In this document: positions 8,610 through 16,500 of the stretch, one piece after another
Numbering within the stretch: position 1 is the first letter of the stretch
How the letters are laid out: every line of letters starts with the position of its first letter
NCBI GenBank assembly: GCA_029547605.1
Contig: JAKPPB010000071.1
Span: 1-49,310, forward strand
Origin: Methanobacteriota archaeon
Lineage (GTDB): Archaea; Halobacteriota; Methanomicrobia; Methanomicrobiales; Methanospirillaceae
DNA length: 49,310 nt
Direction: 5' to 3'
Made by a program: the position numbers and the translations under genes
The notes under the pieces: model-generated
Database searches by the model: none
Seen by the model: the letters and a program-made list of their open reading frames with translations, nothing else
What the model was told of the DNA's origin: nothing

Positions 8610-10517
8610 TCACCATGTTTTTCGGGGGTATCCTATTCCCTTGAGACTCTCGGCCACCTCGCCGAGTACGGAAGCGTCCTCGATGGTCGGGGGAACAGAG
8701 TATTGCTGGCCATCGGCTATCTTCTTCATCACGCCGCGGAGTATCTTTCCTGAACGCGTCTTTGGGAGTCTCCTGACCACGACGGCCGTCTTGAACGAGG
8801 CGATGGGGCCAATGCGATCTCTGACCATCTGGACAAGCTCCCGGATCACGTCGCCATTCTCCCGCTGTACTCCTGCCTTGAGTACCACGAAACCTACTGG
8901 GATCTCCCCTTTCACCTCATCTGCAACGCCGGTAACAGCGCATTCCGCCACGTCAGGATGCGAGGCGAGGACTTCCTCCATCGCACCGGTGGAGAGCCGG
9001 TGGCCGGCGGTGTTGATGATATCGTCGGTCCTGCCCATGATCCAGAGATACCTGTCTTCATCGATAAAACCGGCATCGCCTGTGAGGTAATACCCCGGGT
9101 ACGCGGAATAATAGGTCTTTATACACTCGTCATCCTTCTGCCAGAGTGTGGTGAAGCAACCGGGAGGCAGGGGGAGGCGAACAACGATGTTCCCCGTAAC
9201 CCCCGGGGGAACTTCCCTTCCGCTGTCATCGAGGATGCGGACATCGTAGCCCGGCATGGCCCTTGTACATGATCCGGGTTTCACAGGGAGCGGGGATATT
9301 CCGACAGGATTTGCCCCGATCGCCCACCCTGTCTCTGTCTGCCACCAGTGATCGATGACTGGGACCGATAGCCGTTTCTGTGCCCAGGCCAGGGTATCAG
9401 GGTCGCACCGCTCCCCGGCTAAAAAGAGGGTGCGGAGCTTCGAGAGGTCGTATTTCTCCAGGTACTTCCCTTCGGGGTCTTCGCGCTTTATTGCGCGGAG
9501 GGCCGTCGGTGCACAGAAGAGCACGTTCACGCCATGTTGTGACGCGACTCTCCAGAACGCGCCGGGATCCGGAGTCCCTACGGATTTCCCTTCGTAGAGG
9601 ATACTCGTGCTGCCGAATGCAAGGGGTGCATACACGATGTATGAGTGCCCGACCACCCACCCGACATCTGAAGCTGCCCAGAAGACTTCGCCAGGGGAGA
9701 GGCCGTAGAGGTATCTCATGCTCCAGAGGAGCGCGGCAAGGTGCCCCCCGTTGTCCCGCACCACGCCTTTTGGGATTCCTGTCGTGCCGGAAGTATAAAG
9801 GATATAGAGCGGATCGGTGGACTGCATATTGACGCAAGCTGCAGGTGGTGCAGTATCCATGAACCCTCTCCATTCCCTGTCGCTTCCAGCCGTGAGTTCT
9901 GCGGGGCATTCGGGCCTCTGCACGATCACGCAATGCGCTACAGGGACCCCGGCGAGAGACACCGCCTCGTCGATGAGCGGCTTGTATGGGATGATGCGGT
10001 TGACTTCGATACCACACGAAGCAATCAGGACGACCTTCGGGCGTGCATCGCGGATTCTCGATGCCAGCTCTTTGGGGGCAAAACCCCCAAAGACCACCGA
10101 GTGGATCGCGCCGATTCGGGCACAGGCGAGCATCGAGATGACCGCCTCCGGTATCATGGGCATGTAGATGACCACGCGATCCCCTTTCTTCACCCCAAGC
10201 TGAAGGAGTCCTCCTGCACATTTCGCTACAAGGTCCCGGAGCTCGGCATACGTGTACCGTATCACAGTCGCCGTTACGGGACTGTCATATATAAGGGCTA
10301 TCCGGGAGCCATTTCCCGCCTCCACATGCCGGTCGATGGCATTCTCGCAGGTATTGAGGACACCTCCAGGAAACCACTTCACGAATGGCAGGTTGGATGT
10401 ATCAAGAACCCGGTCATACTGACGCGTCCACGAGACATTTTCTGCCGCCTCAGCCCAGAATTGCTCCGGGTCACGGAGCGAGCGGGTATATACTTCGTCA
10501 TACCCGGTATACGGAAT
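8610..10517 (-). CDS. prpE: Propionyl-/acyl-CoA synthetase (AMP-forming), apparent ATT start
   Basis: An AMP-forming acyl-CoA ligase, closest in motif to PrpE/ACSS3. It has the phosphate loop YTSGTTGIPKG, the PrpE-like FWAASDVGWVVGHSY stretch, the adenylate motif WWQTETGW, the YLTGDAG and GRTDDIINTAGHR motifs, and the C-terminal catalytic lysine in TRSGKILR. The first standard start is GTG at 10382, but conserved family sequence continues upstream in frame (YDEVYTRSLRDPEQFW and VLDTSNLPFVKWFPGG). In-frame TGA is at 10535-10533, and the only start-like codon between is ATT at 10517-10515, 7 nt after GGAGG. I therefore extend the gene to 10517 (635 aa, normal length). A frameshift from the ATG at 10536 is the alternative. 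Confidence 0.88.
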   Translation of the reverse strand: MPYTGYDEVYTRSLRDPEQFWAEAAENVSWTRQYDRVLDTSNLPFVKWFPGGVLNTCENAIDRHVEAGNGSRIALIYDSPVTATVIRYTYAELRDLVAKCAGGLLQLGVKKGDRVVIYMPMIPEAVISMLACARIGAIHSVVFGGFAPKELASRIRDARPKVVLIASCGIEVNRIIPYKPLIDEAVSLAGVPVAHCVIVQRPECPAELTAGSDREWRGFMDTAPPAACVNMQSTDPLYILYTSGTTGIPKGVVRDNGGHLAALLWSMRYLYGLSPGEVFWAASDVGWVVGHSYIVYAPLAFGSTSILYEGKSVGTPDPGAFWRVASQHGVNVLFCAPTALRAIKREDPEGKYLEKYDLSKLRTLFLAGERCDPDTLAWAQKRLSVPVIDHWWQTETGWAIGANPVGISPLPVKPGSCTRAMPGYDVRILDDSGREVPPGVTGNIVVRLPLPPGCFTTLWQKDDECIKTYYSAYPGYYLTGDAGFIDEDRYLWIMGRTDDIINTAGHRLSTGAMEEVLASHPDVAECAVTGVADEVKGEIPVGFVVLKAGVQRENGDVIRELVQMVRDRIGPIASFKTAVVVRRLPKTRSGKILRGVMKKIADGQQYSVPPTIEDASVLGEVAESLKGIGYPRKTW

Positions 10518-10521
10518 ACCA

Positions 10522-10530
10522 GACCCTCCC
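10522..10530 (-). promoter_or_regulatory. Strong Shine-Dalgarno site deciding the ATT start of prpE
   Basis: GGGAGGGTC on the minus strand; 7 nt separate its GGAGG from the ATT at 10517. The position is right for that codon and is much too far from the GTG at 10382. Confidence 0.6.
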
Positions 10531-10634
10531 TGTCATGCTATAACATGGCAGATCTTTCTCCGTTCCTGTAAAATACCTTTCCAGGGTATCCATTTCATGT
10601 CCGGGATTGGGAGCTCACGCAGAGTGTCTTTGGG

Positions 10635-10642
10635 GTATATAT
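10635..10642 (+). promoter_or_regulatory. TATA-like box upstream of mntP
   Basis: GTATATAT lies about 50 bp before the ATG at 10688, predicting a leader of roughly 25 nt. No good ribosome site is visible in that leader. Confidence 0.4.
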
Positions 10643-10687
10643 GGACGCAATCACTTTTGGTTGCTTACCGCGTAACAGTTATGGCAG

Positions 10688-11251
10688 ATGGACTTCATTT
10701 TGATTGTCCTCGTTGGCATATCGCTTGCGGTGGATTGTTTCGCGGTATCACTCGCAGCCGCGTCATCCACGCCCACACGGAGGATGAACATTGCCCTGGG
10801 GCTCGGGACGACGTTTGGGCTGTTCCAGGCGGGGATGATGGTGCTTGGATGGCTGGCAGGTTCAGCCCTGGTGGAACAGATATCCGGTATCGATCACTGG
10901 CTCGCGTGTGTAATTCTCCTGATCATCGGGGGAAAGATGATCTATGAAGGGGTGATGGGCGGAGAAGAGCGTGAGAGGCGCGACTGCCTCCTCCTCCCGA
11001 CACTCGTCCTCCTCGCGGTTGCGACCAGTATAGACTCCCTGGGGGTGGGCTTAACCCTCGCGTTCGTAACCCAGGATATACTCCTTTTCGCTTCTGTCGC
11101 AGGGGTCATGGCATTTTTCTTCGCCTGTGCGGGGGCAATGCTCGGTGGTATCCTTGCAGCGAAATATGGTGAGGGTTTCGAGGTTCTTGGAGGGATCATT
11201 CTCATCGGTATAGGTATACGAATTCTCCTCGAACATATTGCAGGCCTGTGA
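10688..11251 (+). CDS. mntP: MntP-family putative Mn2+ efflux pump
   Basis: A 187-aa inner-membrane protein with six predicted membrane helices. It has two repeat halves that each carry the family signature of an Asp in the first helix of the half: SLAVDCFAVSLAA near residue 14 and VATSIDSLGVGL near residue 113. This is the DUF204/MntP pattern and length. In bacteria MntP exports manganese; the archaeal members are less studied. It is transcribed alone, divergent from prpE. No metal-responsive RNA element is recognisable in the short leader. Confidence 0.9.
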   Translation: MDFILIVLVGISLAVDCFAVSLAAASSTPTRRMNIALGLGTTFGLFQAGMMVLGWLAGSALVEQISGIDHWLACVILLIIGGKMIYEGVMGGEERERRDCLLLPTLVLLAVATSIDSLGVGLTLAFVTQDILLFASVAGVMAFFFACAGAMLGGILAAKYGEGFEVLGGIILIGIGIRILLEHIAGL

Positions 11252-11429
11252 TGCGGCTCCTGAAGAAAAGCTTCACTGGGGAATTATCCTCCCCTTGCGA
11301 CACACTCGTTTCACCAGGAATGCCCTTCCATGGTGGAATACCCCCCCATGTGACTGCCGGGCGATTGCCTGAGAATATTTATCATTCCGATCCTCTCACC
11401 TATTGAGCAACAGGAGCCTTGGAGAGGAG

Positions 11430-11798
11430 ATGCCAGATATTTACCAGTCAATCTACAAAAAACTCGAGAAGATCGGGGTCCTCGATGTCCGCCAATATGC
11501 CGTGATAGAGATGCCGCCATTCGTTCCGCTCTGCATTGACCGGCTGTCTGAAGATGTGTACGCACTCTCCCAGAACCCCGAAGTGGATGGTATCATGATC
11601 GCTGATCCTGACATTGAGATACGGATCGACCGTGTCAGGAAGACCGCTGAACCACTCACCTTCCAGGCAGGCGAGATAAAGAGAGAAGTGTATACCGCAC
11701 CTGGAAAAGTGGATCTCAAGGCAAGGAACGAACTCTCCCGTTTCCTTGATTCATGGCTTTCAGATCTTATTGAGAAAGGCTTTATCCGGGATCAGTAG
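11430..11798 (+). CDS. Hypothetical protein (122 aa)
   Basis: A soluble 122-131-aa protein with a helical N-terminus (MPDIYQSIYKKLEKIGVLD), a region of alternating strand-like segments (PEVDGIMIADPDIEIRIDRV) and a C-terminal helix (LSRFLDSWLSDLIEKGF). It looks like a small alpha/beta protein of the kind found widely in Methanomicrobia as uncharacterised families; I do not recognise it. A TTG at 11403 also opens the frame, but the GGAGAGG just before the ATG at 11430 favours the latter. It faces the convergent 1.6-kb gap. Confidence 0.65.
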   Translation: MPDIYQSIYKKLEKIGVLDVRQYAVIEMPPFVPLCIDRLSEDVYALSQNPEVDGIMIADPDIEIRIDRVRKTAEPLTFQAGEIKREVYTAPGKVDLKARNELSRFLDSWLSDLIEKGFIRDQ

Positions 11799-12690
11799 AT
11801 TAGTCCGTTGAACACGCACACTACCAGCGGGCAGATTAGAGAAGGGGCGGGACGGATTCGCTCCCACGAACTAGCGTGAACCGGGAAATTTTCCACTTAC
11901 CCCACCTTTTTCACCGTGCATGAAATGCATTGGGCAGGATGGATCATGACGAGGGCCACCGCCCTAACGGCCGGCCGTTCGATCACCCGCATTTGAGGAG
12001 GCTGCCCGGTATCTTACTGGCAATTATACCATTCCTACAAGATTTCTCACAAGAATTATGCTCTCTGCTCCAAGGAAACCCTGCAGCCACAGTAAAAAAT
12101 CATATTCTCTTCCAGCGGCTGAAATGCGATGTGTTCTCTGCAGGGAAGAATTTCCTGGGGGTCATTGGCACGCTGCGAACGGTCGCGGCCGAACAAGTAC
12201 TCCTATATCCTTTTGCCCCCGACCATTAGATGCGTCAGTGTGCTTTTTGCAGAGGAATATTTGGTAGGACGATAGTTCATATGCCAAGGAGAAGCAAGGT
12301 AGCCCTCGATCTCCTCCTTCATTCACACTCACTCATCGAACAAATGCATAATCCATACATTCCAATTCCCGAGAGGTTACCCTGAATAAAAGAGTAAATG
12401 GATGTATTCAGGAAAGCGTTACTCATTGTGAGGGATTGACAGAATTCCCATGTGATGAGGATTCTCTGCCCTGACCCAGGAATTGTGCCCTATTCAACCG
12501 GACATGGAAAGTTCAGGAATAATCACACAGAGGTTCTTGCAGGGGTGTTAATATCTACACCTGGTCTTGCATGAATATCTCCCCGTTCTTAAAGATGGTG
12601 ACTCATTTTTGGGAAATAGACGTTTTCCGAGGCCCTGATTATTCCAAAAGGTTTAATTATTATTGCTCTCCATGTTATATCAGGTGTATT
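11799..12690. other. Non-coding gap, first part
   Basis: About 0.9 kb between convergent transcription units. Short open frames (for example 11930-12229) lack ribosome sites and recognisable products. It is AT-richer than its neighbours toward 12640 (ggtttaattatta), which could be a TATA-like element for a plus-strand transcript into the hairpin region. Otherwise I see nothing specific. Confidence 0.4.
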
Positions 12691-12736
12691 AGTGTCCAAC
12701 TAAATCACCGACTGAACGTTCCAATCCATGGTGGAA

Positions 12737-12761
12737 ACCCTGCCCCGAAAAGGGGTGGGGT
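12737..12761 (+). other. GC-rich hairpin with GAAAA loop
   Basis: ACCCTGCCCC (12737-12746) and GGGGTGGGGT (12752-12761) form a 10-bp stem closing a GAAAA loop. Two of the pairs are G.U wobbles when read on the plus strand and would be A.C mismatches on the minus strand, so plus-strand RNA is favoured here. A weaker relative sits at 44979-44996. There is no T-tract, so it is not an obvious terminator. Confidence 0.45.
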
Positions 12762-12932
12762 GGACGCCTCCTGTTGATGCCACCCATCTCCTTTTGCCAC
12801 CTGTTCCAGGAAGTCTGCTGTCATGCTTACTCGTCCCTGCAGGCAACACCCATCACTTGTGAGAAAGAAGCGTGAAGACCCAGAATCCAAAGGGATGGAT
12901 GTGCCCCGTGAGGTCCCTTGCGGATACACATG

Positions 12933-13240
12933 TTCGGCCCCAGGATATATCGTCTTTCCCACCTGCATCTCTTACGCCGTTTTGGGATGCAGGTTCGATG
13001 CGTCCCGGCATCATGTTCCTTGAACATACCTCTTCGGCCCCCGTCATGGAATGTCTCTGCCGCCCATGGCCTTTTTCGCCGCTCTGGACCATGGCCTCAT
13101 TCCATACTGGAAGTATGTTACCTGAACATTTGTTCGGCCCCACGGTGAATCGACATGTACGCGCCCATATCGTTGAGCCGTTTGGATATGGGTGCTCGTT
13201 TCACCATGGCAGGTATCCCCAGATTGTTCCTCACTGAGGC
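12933..13240. repeat. Hairpin array with 100-bp phasing; possible structured RNA
   Basis: The octamer TTCGGCCC occurs at 12933, 13033 and 13133, exactly 100 bp apart. A hairpin follows each: 12961-12969/12986-12994; 13046-13053/13098-13105 enclosing 13064-13071/13087-13094; and 13140-13149/13200-13209 enclosing 13161-13171/13185-13195. Stem sequences differ completely, but the apical loops share CGGC preceded by A-rich sequence on the minus strand (GCCGTTT-like on plus). Conserved loops on unrelated, self-complementary stems suggest selection for structure. Wobble positions point to the minus strand in two stems and the plus strand in one, so the coding strand is unresolved. No protein frame explains it. 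Confidence 0.4.
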
Positions 13241-13264
13241 GATTCTCCTATTGCTTCTATAGTA

Positions 13265-13290
13265 TAAATATTTTTTCTTTTTATATCCGT
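13265..13290 (-). promoter_or_regulatory. Possible promoter for a minus-strand transcript through the hairpin array
   Basis: The AT-rich stretch around 13261-13285 (tataaatatttttt on plus; aaaaaatatttatacta on minus) contains a TATA-like box oriented toward the array. Initiation would fall near 13245, just ahead of the first hairpin. It is inference from sequence composition only. Confidence 0.3.
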
Positions 13291-13331
13291 ATAGGATAAT
13301 CTAATGGGGTTTAAATACCCTCACCGCGCAT

Positions 13332-13363
13332 AAAAACCCTCTCATTACGCCAGGAGGTTTCGT
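13332..13363 (-). terminator. Weak terminator after the symporter gene
   Basis: On the minus strand a short CCTC/GAGG stem is followed by TTTTT at 13336-13332, 57 bp downstream of the symporter stop. Confidence 0.3.
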
Positions 13364-13419
13364 GCATTTTTCCCCAACAGTACCTGACCCAATCAACGTG
13401 ATTCTAGAGAGATGGGAGG

Positions 13420-14922
13420 TTATTTGACCTTGATATACCACCCCGTGTGGGTTTCATCAAGGATCGTGCCCTCAACTGGTCTTGTTGCAAGACTTGCGAC
13501 AATCATGGCGACTACCGCAATGACTACACCGTAGAGGCTGAAATGAACAGGAAGCGGGGCGATCTTGAAGTATGTGATCCCCCCAAAGATGCAGGATGAG
13601 ACCAGGCCAAGCGCCATTGCCGCGAGTGCCCCCTCGCGGGTCGCCCTCCGCCAGTAGAGCCCTGCAAGGAGGGGAACCGCAAATGTGGCAAACATTATAC
13701 CAATGCCGGCCCAGATCAGCCAAACCAGCATCGCGGGTGGATCAAGTGCCAGGGCGACAGTGATGATCGCGGTCGCTGCGACCGCGATCCTGCTGACCAC
13801 GAGCACCTGGGCATCAGACGCTTCTGGCCGGAAGACGTTTCGGTATATGTCCCAGCTGAAATAGGTCCCGATGGTCAACATCAGCCTATCCGTAGTTGAC
13901 ATCACTGCGGCAAGAATTACAACGGCAAACAGACCCCAGACGATGATATTGGGAATCGCCGACTGAATTCCATAGATAAAGACAAAATCACCCGCATTCT
14001 TCACCTGCGGAAGTGTGATGATTCCCTCCTGGACAAGGACGATGCCGGCAAAACCGCCGAATTTCAGGAGGAACATAACCGCCCCGTAAATGAGGAACGC
14101 AATAAGCGGCGCCCACCCGAAGTATCGCGCATCCTTGACAGCAAGAATATTGTTAATCACATGGGGTGCACATGCAAGACCGACCATGAGCAGGAGGGAG
14201 AACGACACCACGTATGCGGGGGTGAAGAGGCCGGCTGCAACCCATGGTTGCATGAGGTCAGGGCTGGTTGCCGCCATCACATCGTTAATGTGGGTGAATC
14301 CCCCGGCTTTCATGATCACCAGGGGCGCCATGACCACCACGCCCACGATGAGGATGAGCCCCTGGATCAGGGTGGTCCAGGTTACGGCATAGAGACCCCC
14401 GATAACTGTGTAAATGGTCACGATGAATGCACCAAGAAGAAGCGCAATCCAGTGAGGAAGTCCAAAGATCCACATCAGGACGATGCTGACCGCAGTATAT
14501 TGCCCGGCAAGGTAAATCATCGAGACAACGATGCCCGAAAGGGCCGAGAGCGATCGGAGCGCTTTGGGGCTGTTATACCGGTGCACGAAGTAATCCTGGA
14601 CAGTCAGGTACCCGTTCTTTTTGGCCAGACCATGGATCTTCACCCCGAAGAAGATGATGCAGAACGCCACAGAGAGGGGAACGAATATCTGCTCCCATAT
14701 GGTCGGCCAGCCAAAATTGAACCCAAGCCCCGAAACACCAAGAAGAGACATCCCACTGCATACCGATCCGACCATGAGCATGGTGAAAAGCCAGAACCCG
14801 AGAGAACGTCCTGCCACCACATAGTCGCTCATGGAATGGATCTTCTTTGACGCCCAGATGCCAATGCCTACTAGCCCGACGAAATAAAGCGCGACTATCG
14901 CAGCATCGACTGGATCAATCAT
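13420..14922 (-). CDS. Sodium:solute symporter (SSS family)
   Basis: A 500-aa integral membrane protein with about 13 predicted helices and the LeuT-fold SSS signature. Visible features are the N-terminal DYVVAGRSLGFW segment, the GGLYAVTWTTLIQG helix (family motif near residue 190) and the STTDRLMLTIGTYFSWDIYR stretch typical of PutP/PanF-like carriers, which holds the Na+-site Ser/Thr residues. It should import an organic solute with Na+. The substrate cannot be read from sequence; proline, pantothenate or short acids are options. Its ATG overlaps the stop of a 35-aa membrane ORF, an arrangement known for two-component SSS carriers. Confidence 0.92.
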   Translation of the reverse strand: MIDPVDAAIVALYFVGLVGIGIWASKKIHSMSDYVVAGRSLGFWLFTMLMVGSVCSGMSLLGVSGLGFNFGWPTIWEQIFVPLSVAFCIIFFGVKIHGLAKKNGYLTVQDYFVHRYNSPKALRSLSALSGIVVSMIYLAGQYTAVSIVLMWIFGLPHWIALLLGAFIVTIYTVIGGLYAVTWTTLIQGLILIVGVVVMAPLVIMKAGGFTHINDVMAATSPDLMQPWVAAGLFTPAYVVSFSLLLMVGLACAPHVINNILAVKDARYFGWAPLIAFLIYGAVMFLLKFGGFAGIVLVQEGIITLPQVKNAGDFVFIYGIQSAIPNIIVWGLFAVVILAAVMSTTDRLMLTIGTYFSWDIYRNVFRPEASDAQVLVVSRIAVAATAIITVALALDPPAMLVWLIWAGIGIMFATFAVPLLAGLYWRRATREGALAAMALGLVSSCIFGGITYFKIAPLPVHFSLYGVVIAVVAMIVASLATRPVEGTILDETHTGWYIKVK

Positions 14923-15026
14923 GAGAGCGCCGCCCTGTAATGGAGGCCCCAGAAGAGGAGGAGGAGGACGACTATCAGTACCGTGCCACCGACTGTGGCA
15001 ATCGTGAGCATTGGCAGACCGAACAT
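14919..15026 (-). CDS. Small membrane partner of the symporter (35 aa)
   Basis: ATG at 15026 opens MFGLPMLTIATVGGTVLIV and continues through a Val/Leu-rich helix to FWGLHYRAALS, ending in a TGA that overlaps the symporter ATG (ATGA). It is one transmembrane helix with an N-out short tail. SSS-family carriers in archaea are often preceded by a ~35-aa one-helix 'symporter small accessory protein', which this matches in length, topology and coupling. The ribosome site is weak (GAAGATC). It is likely needed for assembly or stability of the carrier; that is inference. Confidence 0.75.
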   Translation of the reverse strand: MFGLPMLTIATVGGTVLIVVLLLLFWGLHYRAALS

Positions 15027-15211
15027 GTGTAGATCTTCATTATTTCCGCTATGTGTGAGATAATGGATTCGATTTTTTTTTTGAATTACAACCCTTCGGA
15101 GCCCCGGTTATGATATGGTTCACGCGGTTATTGCCAGCATATGCAGCCATTCAGCAACACAATAGTTCCCTGTATATGGATATGGTAAGGGTGAGATCTC
15201 GGCGTGAATAA

Positions 15212-15221
15212 AAAGTATATG
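15212..15221 (+). promoter_or_regulatory. TATA-like box for the first rotary ATPase operon
   Basis: AAAAGTATAT in an AT-rich patch about 125 bp before the chosen start of the E subunit; a second AT patch (gattatattgg, ~15287) is nearer. Either could serve the operon. Confidence 0.35.
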
Positions 15222-15342
15222 AATTATACGTCTCCAGTGGTCGTTACCCGTGGCACCAAAAAGCGCGAATGCGGGAAAGAATCGAGCTGATTATATTGGT
15301 GTATCCCATCTTAATATGCAGGAAAACGGGAAGGGGCACAGA

Positions 15343-15954
15343 ATGGCAGAGGATGTCAGGGACCTGATCGAGAAGATACGCGAAGAGGGTATCAGGGCTG
15401 GAGAAGAAAAAGCCCGCGAGATCGAGGCCCATGCCAGGAAGGACGCCGAGGAGATACTTGCTTCGGCGAGGCTCGAAGCAGAGAGGATCCTTTCTGAAGC
15501 ACAGGAGAGGATACGTCGTGAAGAGGAGAGGGAGAAGGCATTGCTCATCCAGGCAGGCAGAGATCTGCTCCTTTCGCTCAGGAACGAAATTTGCACCATG
15601 CTCGAGCGTATTATCCTCATGGATGTACGGGATTCTCTCACACCTGAAACCCTGTTCAGACTGCTCTCTTCAATCGTCACTCAGTGCTCTGCGGATGTGA
15701 CGGGCAGTATCGAGATAGAGATGAAGAGAGAGGATTTCGAGATATTTGAGAACTCTTACCTTTCGCGTCTCAAGGAGCAGACGAAGCGGGAGATTGTCTT
15801 ACGACCATCTGACAAGATCTCTGGCGGTTTCATCATAAGTTTCGACAACGGAAGGTCATGCTTTGAATTCTCAGATAAGAGCCTTGCAGAATATATCGGC
15901 GTATATCTCAAGCCAAAATTGCATGCGATTCTCCAGGAAGCCGCCAGGGAATGA
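15343..15954 (+). CDS. atpE: V-type ATPase subunit E (bacterial-type cluster)
   Basis: Peripheral-stalk subunit E, 203 aa from the ATG at 15343 (AAGGGG site upstream). An open frame from 15250 adds residues without family character. The N-terminal half is a long charged helix (EEKAREIEAHARKDAEEILASA onward to residue ~80), which forms the stalk with its partner. The C-terminal half is the globular domain (LRPSDKISGGFIISFDNGRS) that binds the A/B head. It opens the E-DUF2764-A-B-D-I-K operon. A second, archaeal E gene lies at 27315. Confidence 0.9.
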   Translation: MAEDVRDLIEKIREEGIRAGEEKAREIEAHARKDAEEILASARLEAERILSEAQERIRREEEREKALLIQAGRDLLLSLRNEICTMLERIILMDVRDSLTPETLFRLLSSIVTQCSADVTGSIEIEMKREDFEIFENSYLSRLKEQTKREIVLRPSDKISGGFIISFDNGRSCFEFSDKSLAEYIGVYLKPKLHAILQEAARE

Positions 15955-15960
15955 ATTAAT

Positions 15961-16500
15961 ATGGCCGATTTTTACCCCTATCTTGTTTCAAGCCTTCCAA
16001 CGCTGCATCTTGGCATGAAACCGCCGTTCTCCTTTGAAGGATTCCTCGGGATGTGCCGCGAATTCATCCCGGCCCATGATTACATAGTATTGTGCAACTT
16101 GCCTGAACCGGCACGATATCAGGAGGACCGCTCGCGGCAGGAGACTGTCAGGCGTTGGATAGAATTTGATACCACGCTCAGAAATGAGCTCGTGAAAGTC
16201 CGCAGCCAGAGAGTTCATCGGGAACCTTCGTCGTCTCTGCGGCCAGGCGCCTCACCTGATCCCACACTTACCGCTGCTGCAACGGCGGCTTTGGCCAATC
16301 CTTCTCTCCTCGCCGCCGAGATGTCTCTTGATGAGGTTCGCTGGAAAGCCCTCGATGAACTTGCAGCCGGGCACCACTTTGATTTGGTATTGCTGATAAC
16401 TTATGCCTTGAAACTGTTGATTCTCATCAGATGGGAGCCCATTCACAACGCGGACCCGGGCAGCATTCTTGAACACACACTACAGAAGGCACGGGGATAG
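15961..16500 (+). CDS. DUF2764 protein, probable V-ATPase C-like subunit
   Basis: A 179-aa protein that begins YPYLVSSLPTLHLGMKPPFS, the usual opening of DUF2764 proteins, which occupy this slot in V-ATPase operons of Chlamydia, spirochaetes and Bacteroidetes. It sits 6 bp after E, and its stop codon is directly followed by the ATG of A. It is all-helical, with WKALDELAAGHHFDLVLLITYALKLLIL near the C-terminus. The cluster has no recognisable C or F gene; DUF2764 is thought to replace subunit C as the socket between rotor and membrane ring. The members I recall from Chlamydia are longer, so this is a short form. Confidence 0.8.
   Translation: MADFYPYLVSSLPTLHLGMKPPFSFEGFLGMCREFIPAHDYIVLCNLPEPARYQEDRSRQETVRRWIEFDTTLRNELVKVRSQRVHREPSSSLRPGASPDPTLTAAATAALANPSLLAAEMSLDEVRWKALDELAAGHHFDLVLLITYALKLLILIRWEPIHNADPGSILEHTLQKARG

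Noticed and set aside
11930-12229. 99-aa plus-strand ORF in the 1.6-kb gap
   Set aside because: No ribosome site and no protein-like pattern; similar short frames occur on both strands of the gap.
12827-13237. Several overlapping ORFs (66-121 aa) across the hairpin array
   Set aside because: Frames occur on both strands with no start signals and Pro/His/Cys-rich non-protein composition; the dyad structure explains the sequence better.
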